Positions 23,059 through 33,000 of a stretch of DNA of 64,000 bases are shown piece after piece (position 1 is the stretch's first letter; the number at the start of each line of letters is the position of its first letter). Below the pieces are notes generated by a model. It worked only from the letters and a program-made list of their open reading frames with translations, did not search any database and was not told the DNA's origin. Source of the DNA: Chimonanthus salicifolius. Taxonomy: Eukaryota; Streptophyta; Magnoliopsida; Laurales; Calycanthaceae. The DNA lies in NCBI GenBank assembly GCA_013350335.1, contig CM023539.1, positions 30,490,631-30,554,630 of the forward strand, written 5' to 3'. The position numbers and the translations under genes are program-made.

Positions 23059-24121
23059 ATGGGTTCGGCCATACACCATGGCCGAACCCATGGTCCATTA
23101 TTTCTACTTAATTACCATATTGCCATCCATAGCTATCATTCCATTAACCCAACCCTTCATACATTAAAAACCATAAATCATTCCCCATGGGGTTCGGCCA
23201 CACACCATGGCCGAACCCATGGTCTATCATTTTTCACCTATTTACATCCTTGCCATTTATACAAATCCATAACCAAAACATTCCTCATGGGGTTCGGCCA
23301 TACACCATGGTCGAACCCATGATCCATCACTTTCACCCTTTATTACAACTTTGCTATTGGTCTAATCCTTAGTTAACTTTTCATTTATTTTAATCTACCA
23401 TACATAGACCCTAAGTCCACCAAATAATTCCGTGTATGGCCGAACCTATGGTCCCTTATTTCCATTTAAACTACAATATTGCCATTTCCTCCATTACTTT
23501 ATGTTTAGGTTCAAAACATAGGTCCATAAACATCTAAGTCCACCAATAACTCTTCATGGGGTTCGGCCATGCCATATGGCCGAACCCATGGTCCATAGTT
23601 CTTCACCATTTCTAATGTTTAACACCATTTAAATCATTAACCTTCATCTATTATTTTCATCCATTAAAATTATTAGAACAGTCCACTTAAATTCAATATC
23701 TAAAACCCTAAGTCCATATATACTCCTTGGTGGGGTTCGGCCATACCACATAGCCGAACCTCACCCTTTGGTTTTATGCCCTTCTTTCCATTCTTGATAT
23801 CCATCTAAAAATAAATCAAAAATAACCTTTCTCATGGGGTTCGGCCATACAACATGACCGAACCCTATGATTCATCTTTTGCATCATTTTGATCCCTTTA
23901 AAGTCCTTAATTTCTTTCCATGGGGTTCGGCCATGGTGGTTCCTTATTTTTCTTAAAAATCTCATACTACCAAGATTAAGTCCTTTGGTGGTTCTCATAC
24001 ATATATCAATTTAAACCTTTTAAAATTATAAACATAACTCTATGATTTTCATCCTCCAAACTTCCATTAAAAATCACCAAAGTCCTTCCATGGGGTTCGG
24101 CCATATACCATGGCCGAACCC
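23059..24121 (-). repeat. Hairpin array in the LTR, nine sites
   Basis: Nine occurrences of a 27-31 nt inverted repeat; seven keep both arms (starts near 23059, 23191, 23287, 23555, 23731, 23834, 24089) and two keep one arm. The best is a perfect 14-bp stem, ATGGGTTCGGCCAT at 23059-23072 with its complement at 23078-23091, loop ACACC. Spacing is 90-270 bp with unrelated sequence between. Confidence 0.92.
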
Positions 24122-24783
24122 TATGGTTCCTTAATTTAAACAAAATTATTGAAACTACTTACCGGTTCCACGACTCCTCCGGTTTTCCTTCGCTTGTTCT
24201 TGCTCTTCCAATATTTTTTTTCATTCTATTTGATCTTTCACACTTGCTGGCTGCCTTCTCCTTCTCTTGATGTATGCCGTGCACCCCTCTATGTCTTTCT
24301 TTTATAATTTCCAATCAGTCCTATCTTGCTGAGATAGCAAGTAATGATTTCAGCTGTGTAATATACATAGAAGTTGCCGTGCGCCCCTCTTGTTGCCTCT
24401 CTTTTATCAACCTTCCAATCGGTCCTATCTATAATTAGAAGATGCCAAGATCCCTTCAAATTAGCAATTGCCTTGCCCTTTTCTTATTTTGTGTATGTCG
24501 TTTTTAACCAAGGAAAGGACACCTTTCCAAGATACACTAGCGCATAATCTTGGATATGCATATCTCTCATGCGTCCAAAGCATTCTACATTTAACTTAGA
24601 CATCTTCTTTATTTAGTAATCCCCTAGTATCACTCTTAACAAAAGAAAAGACCATCTTAAACATGTCAACGTGGATTGCATATCTATTCCATATTACAAC
24701 TCCTAAAATCTTTCCATCAATACCTTCCATGCACATGCAATCTTCCAAGTTCCTTTATGCGCATGACAATTAATCCAAATCCC

Positions 24784-24788
<5 letters not shown>

Positions 24789-24823
<35 letters not shown>
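24789..24823. repeat. (TA)n microsatellite
   Basis: About 17 TA units inside the LTR U3. Confidence 0.95.
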
Positions 24824-24825
<2 letters not shown>

Positions 24826-25116
24826 CATTACTATATTAATTCATCCCCATTTAATTTAAATTGAACTCACTTGGTGGTCAACCAAGTTAACCATGACCCA
24901 TTGGGTCTCAATTGGGCGTTTTGACCCAAATAGCAACATTGATCCAATTAAATGCGCCTTACCCATTTATTTCTATTGAAACCATTTCCACAATCTGTTG
25001 GGTCTTAATTGGACAATGACCCAACACTTTACCCATCTAAGGTCCATAACCGTTAATTCACAATTAAAATGGCAAATTCCGTAAATATTTATAACTTGAA
25101 AATCCGGAGTGTTACA

Positions 25117-25137
25117 ATACAACCCTCTTTTTAAAAT
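25117..25137 (-). other. Polypurine tract (minus strand)
   Basis: On the minus strand AAAAAGAGGGTTGTAT abuts the LTR start, preceded by TTTCGAGACGAAAATT, the usual pre-PPT motif. Confidence 0.75.
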
Positions 25138-25176
25138 TTTCGTCTCGAAAATCTAGTGAAGTAGGGTTTCAAACAT

Positions 25177-26560
25177 TTACATAAATAGCTCAGGATGAGC
25201 TGTTCTCATTTCTGACTTGAGGTCCCAAGTGGCTTCCTCAATGCCATGTCGATTCCATACCACCTTGACAAATTGGATCGCTCGGTTCCGTAATACCCTC
25301 TGTTCTGTGTCCACCACTCGAACAGGCTTTTCGACGTATGTCATGTCGCTTTGGACCTCTATGTCTTGTATGTTCAGTACATGAGAGGGATTAGGATTGT
25401 ACTTCCTCAACATCGATATATGGAACACATCGTGTAAAGATGCCAACTGTGAAGGGAGTGCCAATTGATAAGCCACGTCCCCCATCCTTCTTATGATTGA
25501 AAATGGTCCCACATATCTTGGCGACAATTTTTCCTTCTTTCCAAATCTCATGTGTCCCTTTCGTGGCTAGACTTTCAAGAACACCATGTCCCCCACTTCA
25601 AATTCAAGGAACCTCCTCCTCTTGTCAGCATAGCTCTTCTGACGACTCTGTGCAGCCAATAGATGCTGCCGTATTACCTTTGTCTACATTGTAGTCTCTG
25701 TAACTAACTCAGGGCCAATCAATGCAGGCTCACCGGCCTCTGTCCAGCACACAGGTGATCTACATGGTCTACCATATAATGCCTCAAATGGAGCCATCTG
25801 GAGGATTGCCTGGTAACTGTTGTTGTATGAGAATTCTACCAACGGCAAGTGATCCTCCCATCCACCCTTGAAATCTAGCATGCATGCTCTCAGCATATCC
25901 TCAAATGTTTGTATTGTCCTCTCAGACTGCCCATCAGTCTGTGGATGGAGCTGTGCTAGTCAGTAGGTCTGTTCCCATGGCCGACTGCATGCTCTGCCAT
26001 ACTCTGCCGGTGAATCGACCATCTCTTTCGAACACAACAATCCGAGGAATACCATGCAATCTGATGATATCCTTGATATACCGCCGTCCCAAAGTCTCAG
26101 ATGAGTCTGTCATCTTGATGGGAATGAAATGTGCAGACTTGGTCAGTCGGTCTACCAAGACCCATAACGCATCGTTGCCCTTTGAAGACCTTGGCAACCC
26201 TGTCACAAAATCCATGGAGATGTGCTCCCATTTCCATTCCGGCACTGGTAAGGGTTTTAGTAACCCTAGTGGCTTTTGATATTCCGTCTTAACCTACTGA
26301 CACGTTAAACAATGAGCCACAAATTCTGCCACATCCCTCTTGAGTCCGTGCCACCAGTAATGTCTCTTCAGGTCGTGATACATCTTGGTGCTGCTCGGAT
26401 GAATAGAGAGTTTGGTCTGATGTGCCTCAATCAGTAACTACTTTCTGCAGCTCTTAGGCACATATATCCTTCCTCGGAATACAAGACTTTGTCCTGGTCG
26501 TAACTCCCATTCCGGTATGACTTCACCAGTAGACATCTTGGCCCATATCTCCTCCATTTC
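25177..26560 (-). pseudogene. Gypsy integrase and chromodomain, broken
   Basis: Read on the minus strand from 26560. Zinc-binding segment: HPSSTKMYHDLKRHYWWH then HCLTCQ, with a stop after TCQ. Core (26245-25934): EWKWEHISMDFVTGLP (first Asp) and RIVVFERDGRFTG, where the second catalytic position reads Glu-Arg-Asp instead of the usual Asp-Arg-Asp. A frame break lies near 25900-25934, then [20 protein letters not shown] and [20 protein letters not shown]. After an in-frame stop near 25570 (LKV*PRKG), 25551-25177 is open and encodes the GPY-like segment (LSPRYVGPF) and a chromodomain-type tail (VLRNRAIQFVKVVW, EEATWD) ending PELFM. It is close to the frame at 63374-64000. Confidence 0.88.
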
Positions 26561-27876
26561 GGATTTATCCGTTGTTCATGTTCAATCTTGTCAAGTACCA
26601 CCTAATTACATCAAAATCACTCATACCAACCTATGAGTTTCATCTCGCAGAATTTACTTTGTCTCTCTTTTTCTCGTGAATCCATTTGCGATCTTATGTA
26701 GATCAATGTATTCTATTTCACTTTACCTGCTACCAAGATATTTTCCATACGTACTCGCTTAATACGTTCATTCGTCTACTCTCTGTGTGAGGTAGCCTGC
26801 CAATACGAGCCTATGCTCAAGTCTTTTGCTGATTCCATTTTAACTAGGTTTCTAGCTGCACTCTCCTAGAACTCCATCGGCTACCTACAGAGTCAGCTGG
26901 CCAGTCTAACTTAGCAGTCACCCATAGCTTCCCATTCGAGTTTCACTAGACTCTTAACTTTTTCCTAAAGTACATCTCCTAAAGTAAGCATATCTTCATT
27001 TGTACATAAGTCACAATGCGACTAACACCTTTTGTTCAAAACTCCTACGATACTAATACCAGCATCAATCCAAACCACCATGGGAATCATCAACCACGGT
27101 TATACACATCCATCCCTGGTACCACTCTATTAGTGAGTATCATCTATCCATGGTTAATAACCATCCATGAATATAACCCTCCTATGGGTATAATCCATTC
27201 ATGGGCATAATTAATCCAGGGCACATCATCTATCATGAGATATTCTATCCATATGAACACCACTTGAATGAATCAGTACATGACTGTGGCACCATTAACA
27301 AATCATAAATGTATTCCGACCCCTAGCAAGACTTAGGACCCATGACTTACTAAGTGGAAGACCCACGTCCAATGTGATCAAGTCTACCCTGCCCTGCATC
27401 CCTTCACCCAAATGGTGATTCAGTCAAGCTTTAAGGCGGTCGGACCGCGTCTAACGAAGCTAGCACCACCCCCATAGGGTAAAATAGTAACTAGCTTTGC
27501 ACAACCACGCACATCAAGTGTGCAAAATAGTCGTGAGAGCACCCTCCAGCGCATAGCATGCGAGGGACCCACTCCTCAACGGCAACCCTACGGGACCAAG
27601 TCTCCGTATTTCATATCGAGGTTCCCACGGTCTCAATCATCAATATCACGTGAGGGACGCACGCATACCACGTCTCAACATAATTAAGTAACCTTGTCAC
27701 CTACATCTCAGTGCCAAAGACTTTATAAACTCTTAAGTTTCTATACTTTATTGAAAATTATTCAAACTTCCATCACAATACAAGGGTTGATAGGATTAGA
27801 ACAAAACCTTTCAAAACGTACTCACAACCCTTACAAAATCTCCCCTTTCCCCGACATTATCTTATCACTCCTTAGC
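26561..27876. other. Internal region without recognised domains
   Basis: RT and RNase H should lie here but no active-site block is visible in any frame. There are short repeats of ATCCATGG and CCTATGGGTAT around 27070-27240. Replacement or deep decay are both possible. Confidence 0.5.
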
Positions 27877-28404
27877 CTAACCTTCCGTAGAAGACCCTGC
27901 ATCATCATAAAAATCGAAGAAGTTGTCAGGGCATGTCGTCGACATGTGCCCCAACACTCCACAAGTCAGACAGGGTATTATTCCTTGTTCCCCAATGTAA
28001 TGACAGTTAGTCCTCTCCTTCCCGTGCCCGTGAAGTCCACAAATAGGGCAAATCCTATCAATAGGGTGGGGGCAATAAGTACAGTTGTGCCCCTCCTGAT
28101 TGCATAATTCACACATATAATTTGTCAACTCATCTGAAGTCAGAGTAGCCGGAGTATACTCGGGCGGGCCTATCTCCCCTTCGGATTCTTCTAAATTTGG
28201 GACATCTTCCTCGTCCTCTTCGGGTACAAGGGCTGGAGCAAACCCAACATTGTATTCAGCCGATTCTACTTCCATGTCTTGACTGATTACAACTTTATTG
28301 ATGAAGTTTGGCGCGCTGGAATCATCAGAAGAAGAAACCAAATCTATCGGACAGGTAGGGGTTCCCCTGTCCCACAACTCTGTATACTCTTTATTGCTTG
28401 ACAT
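27877..28404 (-). CDS. Acidic triple zinc-knuckle protein of the retroelement
   Basis: A 175-residue ORF starting MSSNKEYTELW. I chose the ATG at 28402-28404 because the longer frame upstream starts only at TTG. It lies about 410 bp after the PBS, where gag belongs. Residues 1-110 are acidic and low in hydrophobics (PEEDEEDVPNLEESEGE). Three Cys/His clusters follow: CELCNQEGHNCTYC, CPICGLHGHGKERTNC and CLTCGVLGHMSTTC. The last is a perfect CX2CX4HX4C zinc knuckle; the first two are variants with altered spacing. The tail ends DNFFDFYDDAGSSTEG. Zinc knuckles in this place usually bind element RNA. No capsid domain precedes them, which is unusual for a chromovirus gag. The frame is intact although pol of the same element is broken. 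It could be a gag relic, an accessory nucleocapsid-like protein, or a captured host zinc-knuckle exon. Confidence 0.6.
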   Translation of the reverse strand: MSSNKEYTELWDRGTPTCPIDLVSSSDDSSAPNFINKVVISQDMEVESAEYNVGFAPALVPEEDEEDVPNLEESEGEIGPPEYTPATLTSDELTNYMCELCNQEGHNCTYCPHPIDRICPICGLHGHGKERTNCHYIGEQGIIPCLTCGVLGHMSTTCPDNFFDFYDDAGSSTEG

Positions 28405-28468
28405 ATCTGTATCATAACAATCGAAGTATATCAATGCCAACAACAGTTTTAATCGAACTAATCTTTGC

Positions 28469-28660
28469 TTTAGGGAATTTCTCTATGTATCAAATAATGT
28501 CTCTTGTTTGGGGAATTTGCCAAATAAACATCTTGTGTTCCATGGCCTTGGGGAAATTGCCAAATAAGCACTCTTTGTATTTTTTTGTTTTTGGGGAAAT
28601 TTCCTAAGTATCAAGTGTTCGTTTTCTCCATTTGGGAATATCGGGGAAGTATCTCCTAAT
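28469..28660. repeat. 40-bp repeat, four to five units
   Basis: Units built on TTGGGGAAATTGCCAAATAA, starting near 28469, 28507, 28547, 28588 and 28629. They lie between the PBS and the zinc-knuckle ORF, in the leader of the element. Confidence 0.7.
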
Positions 28661-28814
28661 TTGCTATGTTTGATAAATCCAATTATGGTGACTGTACTTC
28701 CTTTGCTATCATTTCGTGTTGTTCTCAAATTGAATGTTCCGTCTGAGTCTAACGAAGTAAATTAATGCACGGGGACCGGATTAATTTACTCCGAAAGATT
28801 CAATCTTTCTGGTT

Positions 28815-28829
28815 CGCTCTGATACCAAC
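28815..28829 (-). other. Primer binding site (minus strand)
   Basis: The minus strand reads TTGGTATCAGAGCG directly next to the 5' LTR remnant, an exact initiator Met tRNA-type core. Confidence 0.85.
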
Positions 28830-29080
28830 TGTAACGCCTCGACCTTTTTCAGTCGCTTTCCTTTCCGAAAATCAATAAATGGTTATGACCCAAATAGCAA
28901 CATTGATCCAATTAAATGCGCTTTACCCATTTATTTCTATTGAAACCATTTCCACAATCTGTTGGGTCTTAATTGGGCAATGACCCAACACTTTACCCAT
29001 CTAAGGTCCATAACCGTTAATTCACAATTAAAATGGCAAATTCCATAAATATTTATAACTTGAAAATCCGGAGTGTTACA
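28830..29080 (-). repeat. 5' LTR remnant, only the two ends kept
   Basis: 251 bp that match the first about 50 bp and last about 200 bp (plus coordinates) of the 21944-25116 LTR. About 2.9 kb, including promoter, hairpins and splice sites, is missing. The retained outer end has about 3 differences in 195 bp, while the U5 end has about 7 in 46. Confidence 0.85.
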
Positions 29081-29147
29081 AAACAATTCCTCAGCACCTC
29101 TTGTACAGTAACAATCAAGAGAATCCTAGCACGTCTCACCTAAAACA
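29081..29147. repeat. Second copy of a host-sequence duplication
   Basis: About 62 bp (GTAACAATCAAGAGAATCCT as core, then CTCACCTAAAACA) also occur at 21883-21943, just left of the gypsy element. The element therefore inserted between or within a pre-existing tandem duplication. Confidence 0.7.
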
Positions 29148-29894
29148 ATTCCTCATCAGATACTACTTGGTTGAGTCTCTATCCTGACTGTATAATCAAG
29201 TGTTACCTCTACTTATCTTAGATCACAGCATGACTAATCCACCAAACTACTATAGAAGCTTATAGTCCTCATTTTCATTCTGAACAAATGTGGATGTTTG
29301 AAAAGGAATTTGCAATATTTGGTGAAGAGTTGGTGGTCAGAAGCTAATTTTAACTGAGATTTCATCTCATGAAGAAGAATAGATTTGTCAAAACTAGAAG
29401 TAAGGGTGGAGGGAAAAACAAATCAGCCCATTATTGAGCAGCAAACTTTGTGAAATCTGTATAAAATAAATCAGCCCATTATTTTGCAGTAAATAATTGT
29501 TAAAATTGATTCGTGAAGATGTTTCATAAAGATAACTTAGGTATCTGCCAGCATGGGTAGCACATTGGTTAGGAATGTTCTCTATGAGAAACCCTTGTAC
29601 TAATTCTAATTATTCTTGACATGATGTAATGTTTACAAGAAAAAGATGACTAAGGTAGAAGAAGAAACAATATTAGCCAATGTAGTTATAGATATAAGAA
29701 GAAACCATGGGGAAACCAAAAATAATTTTCTTCATTATCATTACGGTATTAACTATGATCAGAGAGTTCTCCTTAAATGCATGGCATAAGAAATGAAGGT
29801 TGGAGGCCTTGACTTGAATTCAAGATGAAATTGAACACCAACGAAGAAAGGTGACTAGGCAGTTCAACAATCTGTGAAAATAAAAAAAAACATA
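29148..29894. other. Non-coding stretch, nothing recognised
   Basis: Moderately AT-rich. Short frames such as the one around 29310-29345 are too short to call. A direct repeat AAATCAGCCCATTATT occurs at about 29421 and 29469. Confidence 0.5.
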
Positions 29895-29902
29895 CAAAAA
29901 TA

Positions 29903-30261
29903 TAGGGCTGAAATTGTTGGGTCGAGTTTTTTAAGATCCAACCTTGCCCGAGTTACTAATATATGGAACGTGACCCAACCCGACTCAAACTTTTGACTCG
30001 GGCATCTTGACCCTACCTGACACGAATTATAGCCCGACTCAACCCGAAACCTGATCGACCAGCATTTTGAACCTACTTTAGCTTACTTTTTACCGGGTCG
30101 GGTCGGGTCGGATTAACTTAAAAATCTCTCAACCCAACTCGAACTGAATTCAATACCGGTTTTTGACTTCTCAACCCGACCTGACCCGCTGACCAGACTT
30201 TCATGACCCAACCTGCATGATTTTTGGGTCGGGCCAAAACCCGAATCGAGTTTCACCCATA
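29903..30261. mobile_element. hAT-like MITE
   Basis: 359 bp with terminal inverted repeats TAGGGCTGAAA and, at the right end, TTTCACCCATA. The TSD-like flanks CAAAAATA (29895-29902) and CAAGAATA (30262-30269) match 7 of 8. The interior is rich in GGGTCGGG/ACCCGA motifs in both orientations, as in the MITE at 35751. Confidence 0.75.
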
Positions 30262-30812
30262 CAAGAATACAACCAGACTCTCCACGTCCGATCCAGTTTT
30301 TTCTGTGGCGAGAGAGAGGCTAACAGTTTTTCTGAGGAGTGCCCTAACCTAATAACGATATTATATATAGGTCCATCAGACCGTTTGTGTAACAGCTCGG
30401 ATTTTCAATTTATTATTTTTATGAAATTTATCCATTTTTAATTGTGAATTTTAGATTTGATCTTAAATGGATAAAGAATTGGGCCATGACCCAATTAAGA
30501 CCCAATTGTTTGTGGAATTGGTTTCAATAAATTAAATGGGGCTGAAATTAATTTAGTAGTGCAATCCATGATTATGCGCATGGAGAGAATTATTATAGAT
30601 TGCCTTGGCCGAATTTTAGATAATAAATATATAGGTTATGGGCATGGATTAGTATCCAAGGAAACTATCTAATTTAAATAGAGATAGGATTAAAAGAAGG
30701 TTCTTAAATAAGGAAGGGAGGTCGGCACTCACTAAACAAGGAAGGGGCGCACGGCCAAAGGGGAGGGAGTGGCTATCTTAAGCACTTCCTAAATTTGGAT
30801 CAAGGAAAAGAT

Positions 30813-30820
30813 TATAAAAG
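30813..30820 (+). promoter_or_regulatory. TATA box of the solo LTR
   Basis: TATAAAAG lies 182 nt before the candidate splice donor, the same spacing as in the LTR at 12993. Confidence 0.55.
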
Positions 30821-31040
30821 GAGAGAATGACTAGGGGCACACGGCTTTACCACCCTTAGCCGAATTTTATTTCATCTCTCTCAATTGTCATTCTTGCCAA
30901 GATCAAGAGCAAGAGAAGAAAAGGCAGCAACAAGAAGGTGTTCTTCGTTGGAGAAAAATTAAGAAGAAAGAAGAAAGATTGGAAGAGCAAAGAGGTTAGT
31001 ATCTTAATTGAATAATTTTATTTATGAAACCAAAGAACCA

Positions 31041-32490
31041 TAGGGTTCGGCCATAGTGTTTGGCCGAACCCCATGGAAGAAGTTTGGATGATGATTTAAT
31101 AATTTAAATCGAAAAGAAAGAACCTTAGGGTTCGGCGAAAGAAGTGTTTAATTCATGGGTTTTGGAAGATTGAAAATCATGGAGAGATTTGATTTATTTC
31201 ATTGGGTTTATGTTCTTAGATTTTAGATCATGGAAAGACATGGTGATTTCATGATGGTTTGAATGATAAAAACCATGGGAATTTATGGTTTAGATTTATA
31301 AATTTGAATGATGAAAACCCATGGGAGAGTTTGATAATTTTAAAGGGAGATATGGATAGGGATGTGGGTCGGCTATGGTGTGGCCGAACCATGATTGTAT
31401 CATGACAAAAATATTGATCAAAAGTAATGAAAAGAAGGGGTGAGGTTCGGCCATGGTGTATGATCGAACCCCACCAAATATTTTATAGATTGGTGATTGA
31501 TTTTAATGGATCTAAACTAATGGCCAAGATCATGAACCATAGGGTTTGGCCATGGTGTATGGCCGAACCCCATGGGGTAGTTTTGGATTGGTAAATGTAT
31601 ATTGGTTGCTTAATATGGAAAGCTTCCAAATATGGAAGGAGTTGCTAAATTGGAAAGCACTCTAATTTTGGAAAGAGGGTTTCTAATCTAAGAAACCTTC
31701 CAATTATGGAAAGGTGTAGGTTATTTATAGAAACAATCTAATTATGGAAGGGTTTACTTAATTTGGAAACCTTCCATTTATGGAAGGAGGTTGATAATTT
31801 TAGTAAGTTTAATTTATGGAAACCTTCTAATAATAGAAGGTGGAGTTTAATTAAGGAAGATTGGATTTAAAAAGGGAATAAATGGATTGGATGCCATGAG
31901 TGAGGTTTGGCCATGGTGTATGGCCAAACCCCACTAGGATTTATTTTGGAAACCTTTTTATTTATAGAAGGTTGTTTAATTAAGTAAGTTTCTAAAAATA
32001 GAAGGGGAGATTAACAAGGGGAAAGTTCTATTTATGGAAGGTAAACCATGGATGGCATAGTTGTAATTTCATGCCAAAATGGAGAATCATGGGTTCGGCC
32101 ATAATGTATGGCCGAACCCCATGAGGTCTTGTATGGACTTAGGTTGTTAAGAAATTATTATGGATCATGTAAAGGGTGAATGATTTTAAAAGAAGCTATG
32201 GGTTAGGTAAGCCATGAGTGGCAAAGTTGTAATACTTGTTAAAAATGGAAGTTTATCCTTGTATGGCAATAAGGTAATTATATGAGGAATTATTTGGAGA
32301 ATTAGATGTTTAGGATCTATGTATTTGGATCTAAACATGGGAATTGATTGGCGGACCTAGGGTTATGTATTTTGGATTGAAATAAATAGAATATTAACTA
32401 AGGTTTGGACCAATGACATTTTGGTAATTAATGGAATAAATGAACAAAAAAGGGTGAGGCCCGGCCATAGGTATGGCCGAACCCCACAAG
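31041..32490 (+). repeat. Hairpin array in the solo LTR, eight sites
   Basis: Two-armed copies of GGTTCGGCCATGGTGTATGG and its closing arm CCGAACCCC start near 31043, 31370, 31443, 31541, 31902, 32091 and 32457, plus a single arm at 31130. Between the sites lie runs of TTTATGGAAGG-like repeats (31600-32050). Confidence 0.9.
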
Positions 32491-32872
32491 TATGGTTTAT
32501 GGACTTAAATGTGGTAAATTAAGTGGGACTTGGTTTTGATTTATTATTATATTATAAGGTAACGGGATCTCGCAAGCGGTGCGCGATCGGTGATCGAATC
32601 TTGGACAAAAGACGCAAGCACGCATTAACGGTCTTTGGTAGGATTCCACCTCTTTGAAACCATGGTCTATGTACTTTGTTTTACCTTATGTTTGATGAAA
32701 ATATGTTTCAAAGATATGCTTTAGTATTGATTTTCAAATGCTACGTTTAAGCTGTTTAAATAGCATGGATTGATTATGTTTCAAAAGGTGATTTTAAATG
32801 CTATGTTTATGTTATTAAAATAGCATATGTTTCCATTGGCATCTCATGCATGGCATGGGGTGGAGGATTTAT

Positions 32873-33000
32873 AACCGGAGGGGTCACACTCCGTCGGGGG
32901 GTCTGAAAAACCTATGTGCGGTACCTTGATGTGATTTCCATCAAGAAGATTCCGGAGGGTCCACACTCCGCCTGGGCGTCTGGAAGACCTATGTGGTGGG
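32873..33000 (+). repeat. GC-rich two-unit module in the LTR
   Basis: Two units of CCGGAGGG.TC.ACACTCCG followed by GGGCGTCTG and ACCTATGTG, about 75 bp apart, each able to fold via CGGAG/CTCCG. Confidence 0.75.

Larger units (their letters stand above)
22432..24162 (-). other. Candidate leader intron in the 3' LTR
   Basis: The donor AACCG/GTAAGTAG matches the consensus strongly. The acceptor side reads TTCTAACGCCCTATTTCTAC then CCTAG, with a textbook CTAAC branch point. Length 1.73 kb. It lies about 140 nt downstream of the TATA-like site and contains the whole hairpin array. Confidence 0.45.
21944..25116 (-). repeat. 3' LTR of the minus gypsy element
   Basis: 3,173 bp. On the minus strand it starts TGTAACACTCCGG and ends GCGGGGCATTACA. 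In LTR sense: TATAA near 24302-24306, donor CCG/GTAAGTAG at 24162, a hairpin array, the GC-rich module, branch TTCTAAC, acceptor CTACCCTAG ending at 22432, U5. Confidence 0.9.
21944..29080 (-). mobile_element. Ty3/gypsy retrotransposon, minus strand, rearranged
   Basis: Flanked by the perfect TSD AAACA (21939-21943, 29081-29085). The 3' LTR is 21944-25116 and the 5' LTR remnant is 28830-29080. On the minus strand a TTGGTATCAGAGCG PBS abuts the 5' LTR. An open zinc-knuckle ORF follows (27877-28404), then about 1.3 kb without recognisable domains where RT and RNase H should be, then integrase and chromodomain remnants and a PPT. The internal part is only 3.7 kb. Confidence 0.9.

Noticed and set aside
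23059..24121. CRISPR-like array of repeats and spacers
   Set aside because: The repeats are palindromic but spacing is irregular, the repeat sequence varies, no cas genes exist, and the context is a plant LTR retrotransposon.
27694..28107. 137-residue plus ORF
   Set aside because: It is antisense to the zinc-knuckle ORF and shows no domain signal of its own.
29310..29345. Possible plant exon reading FAIFGEELVVRS
   Set aside because: Too short, with no splice context or homology that I can assert.
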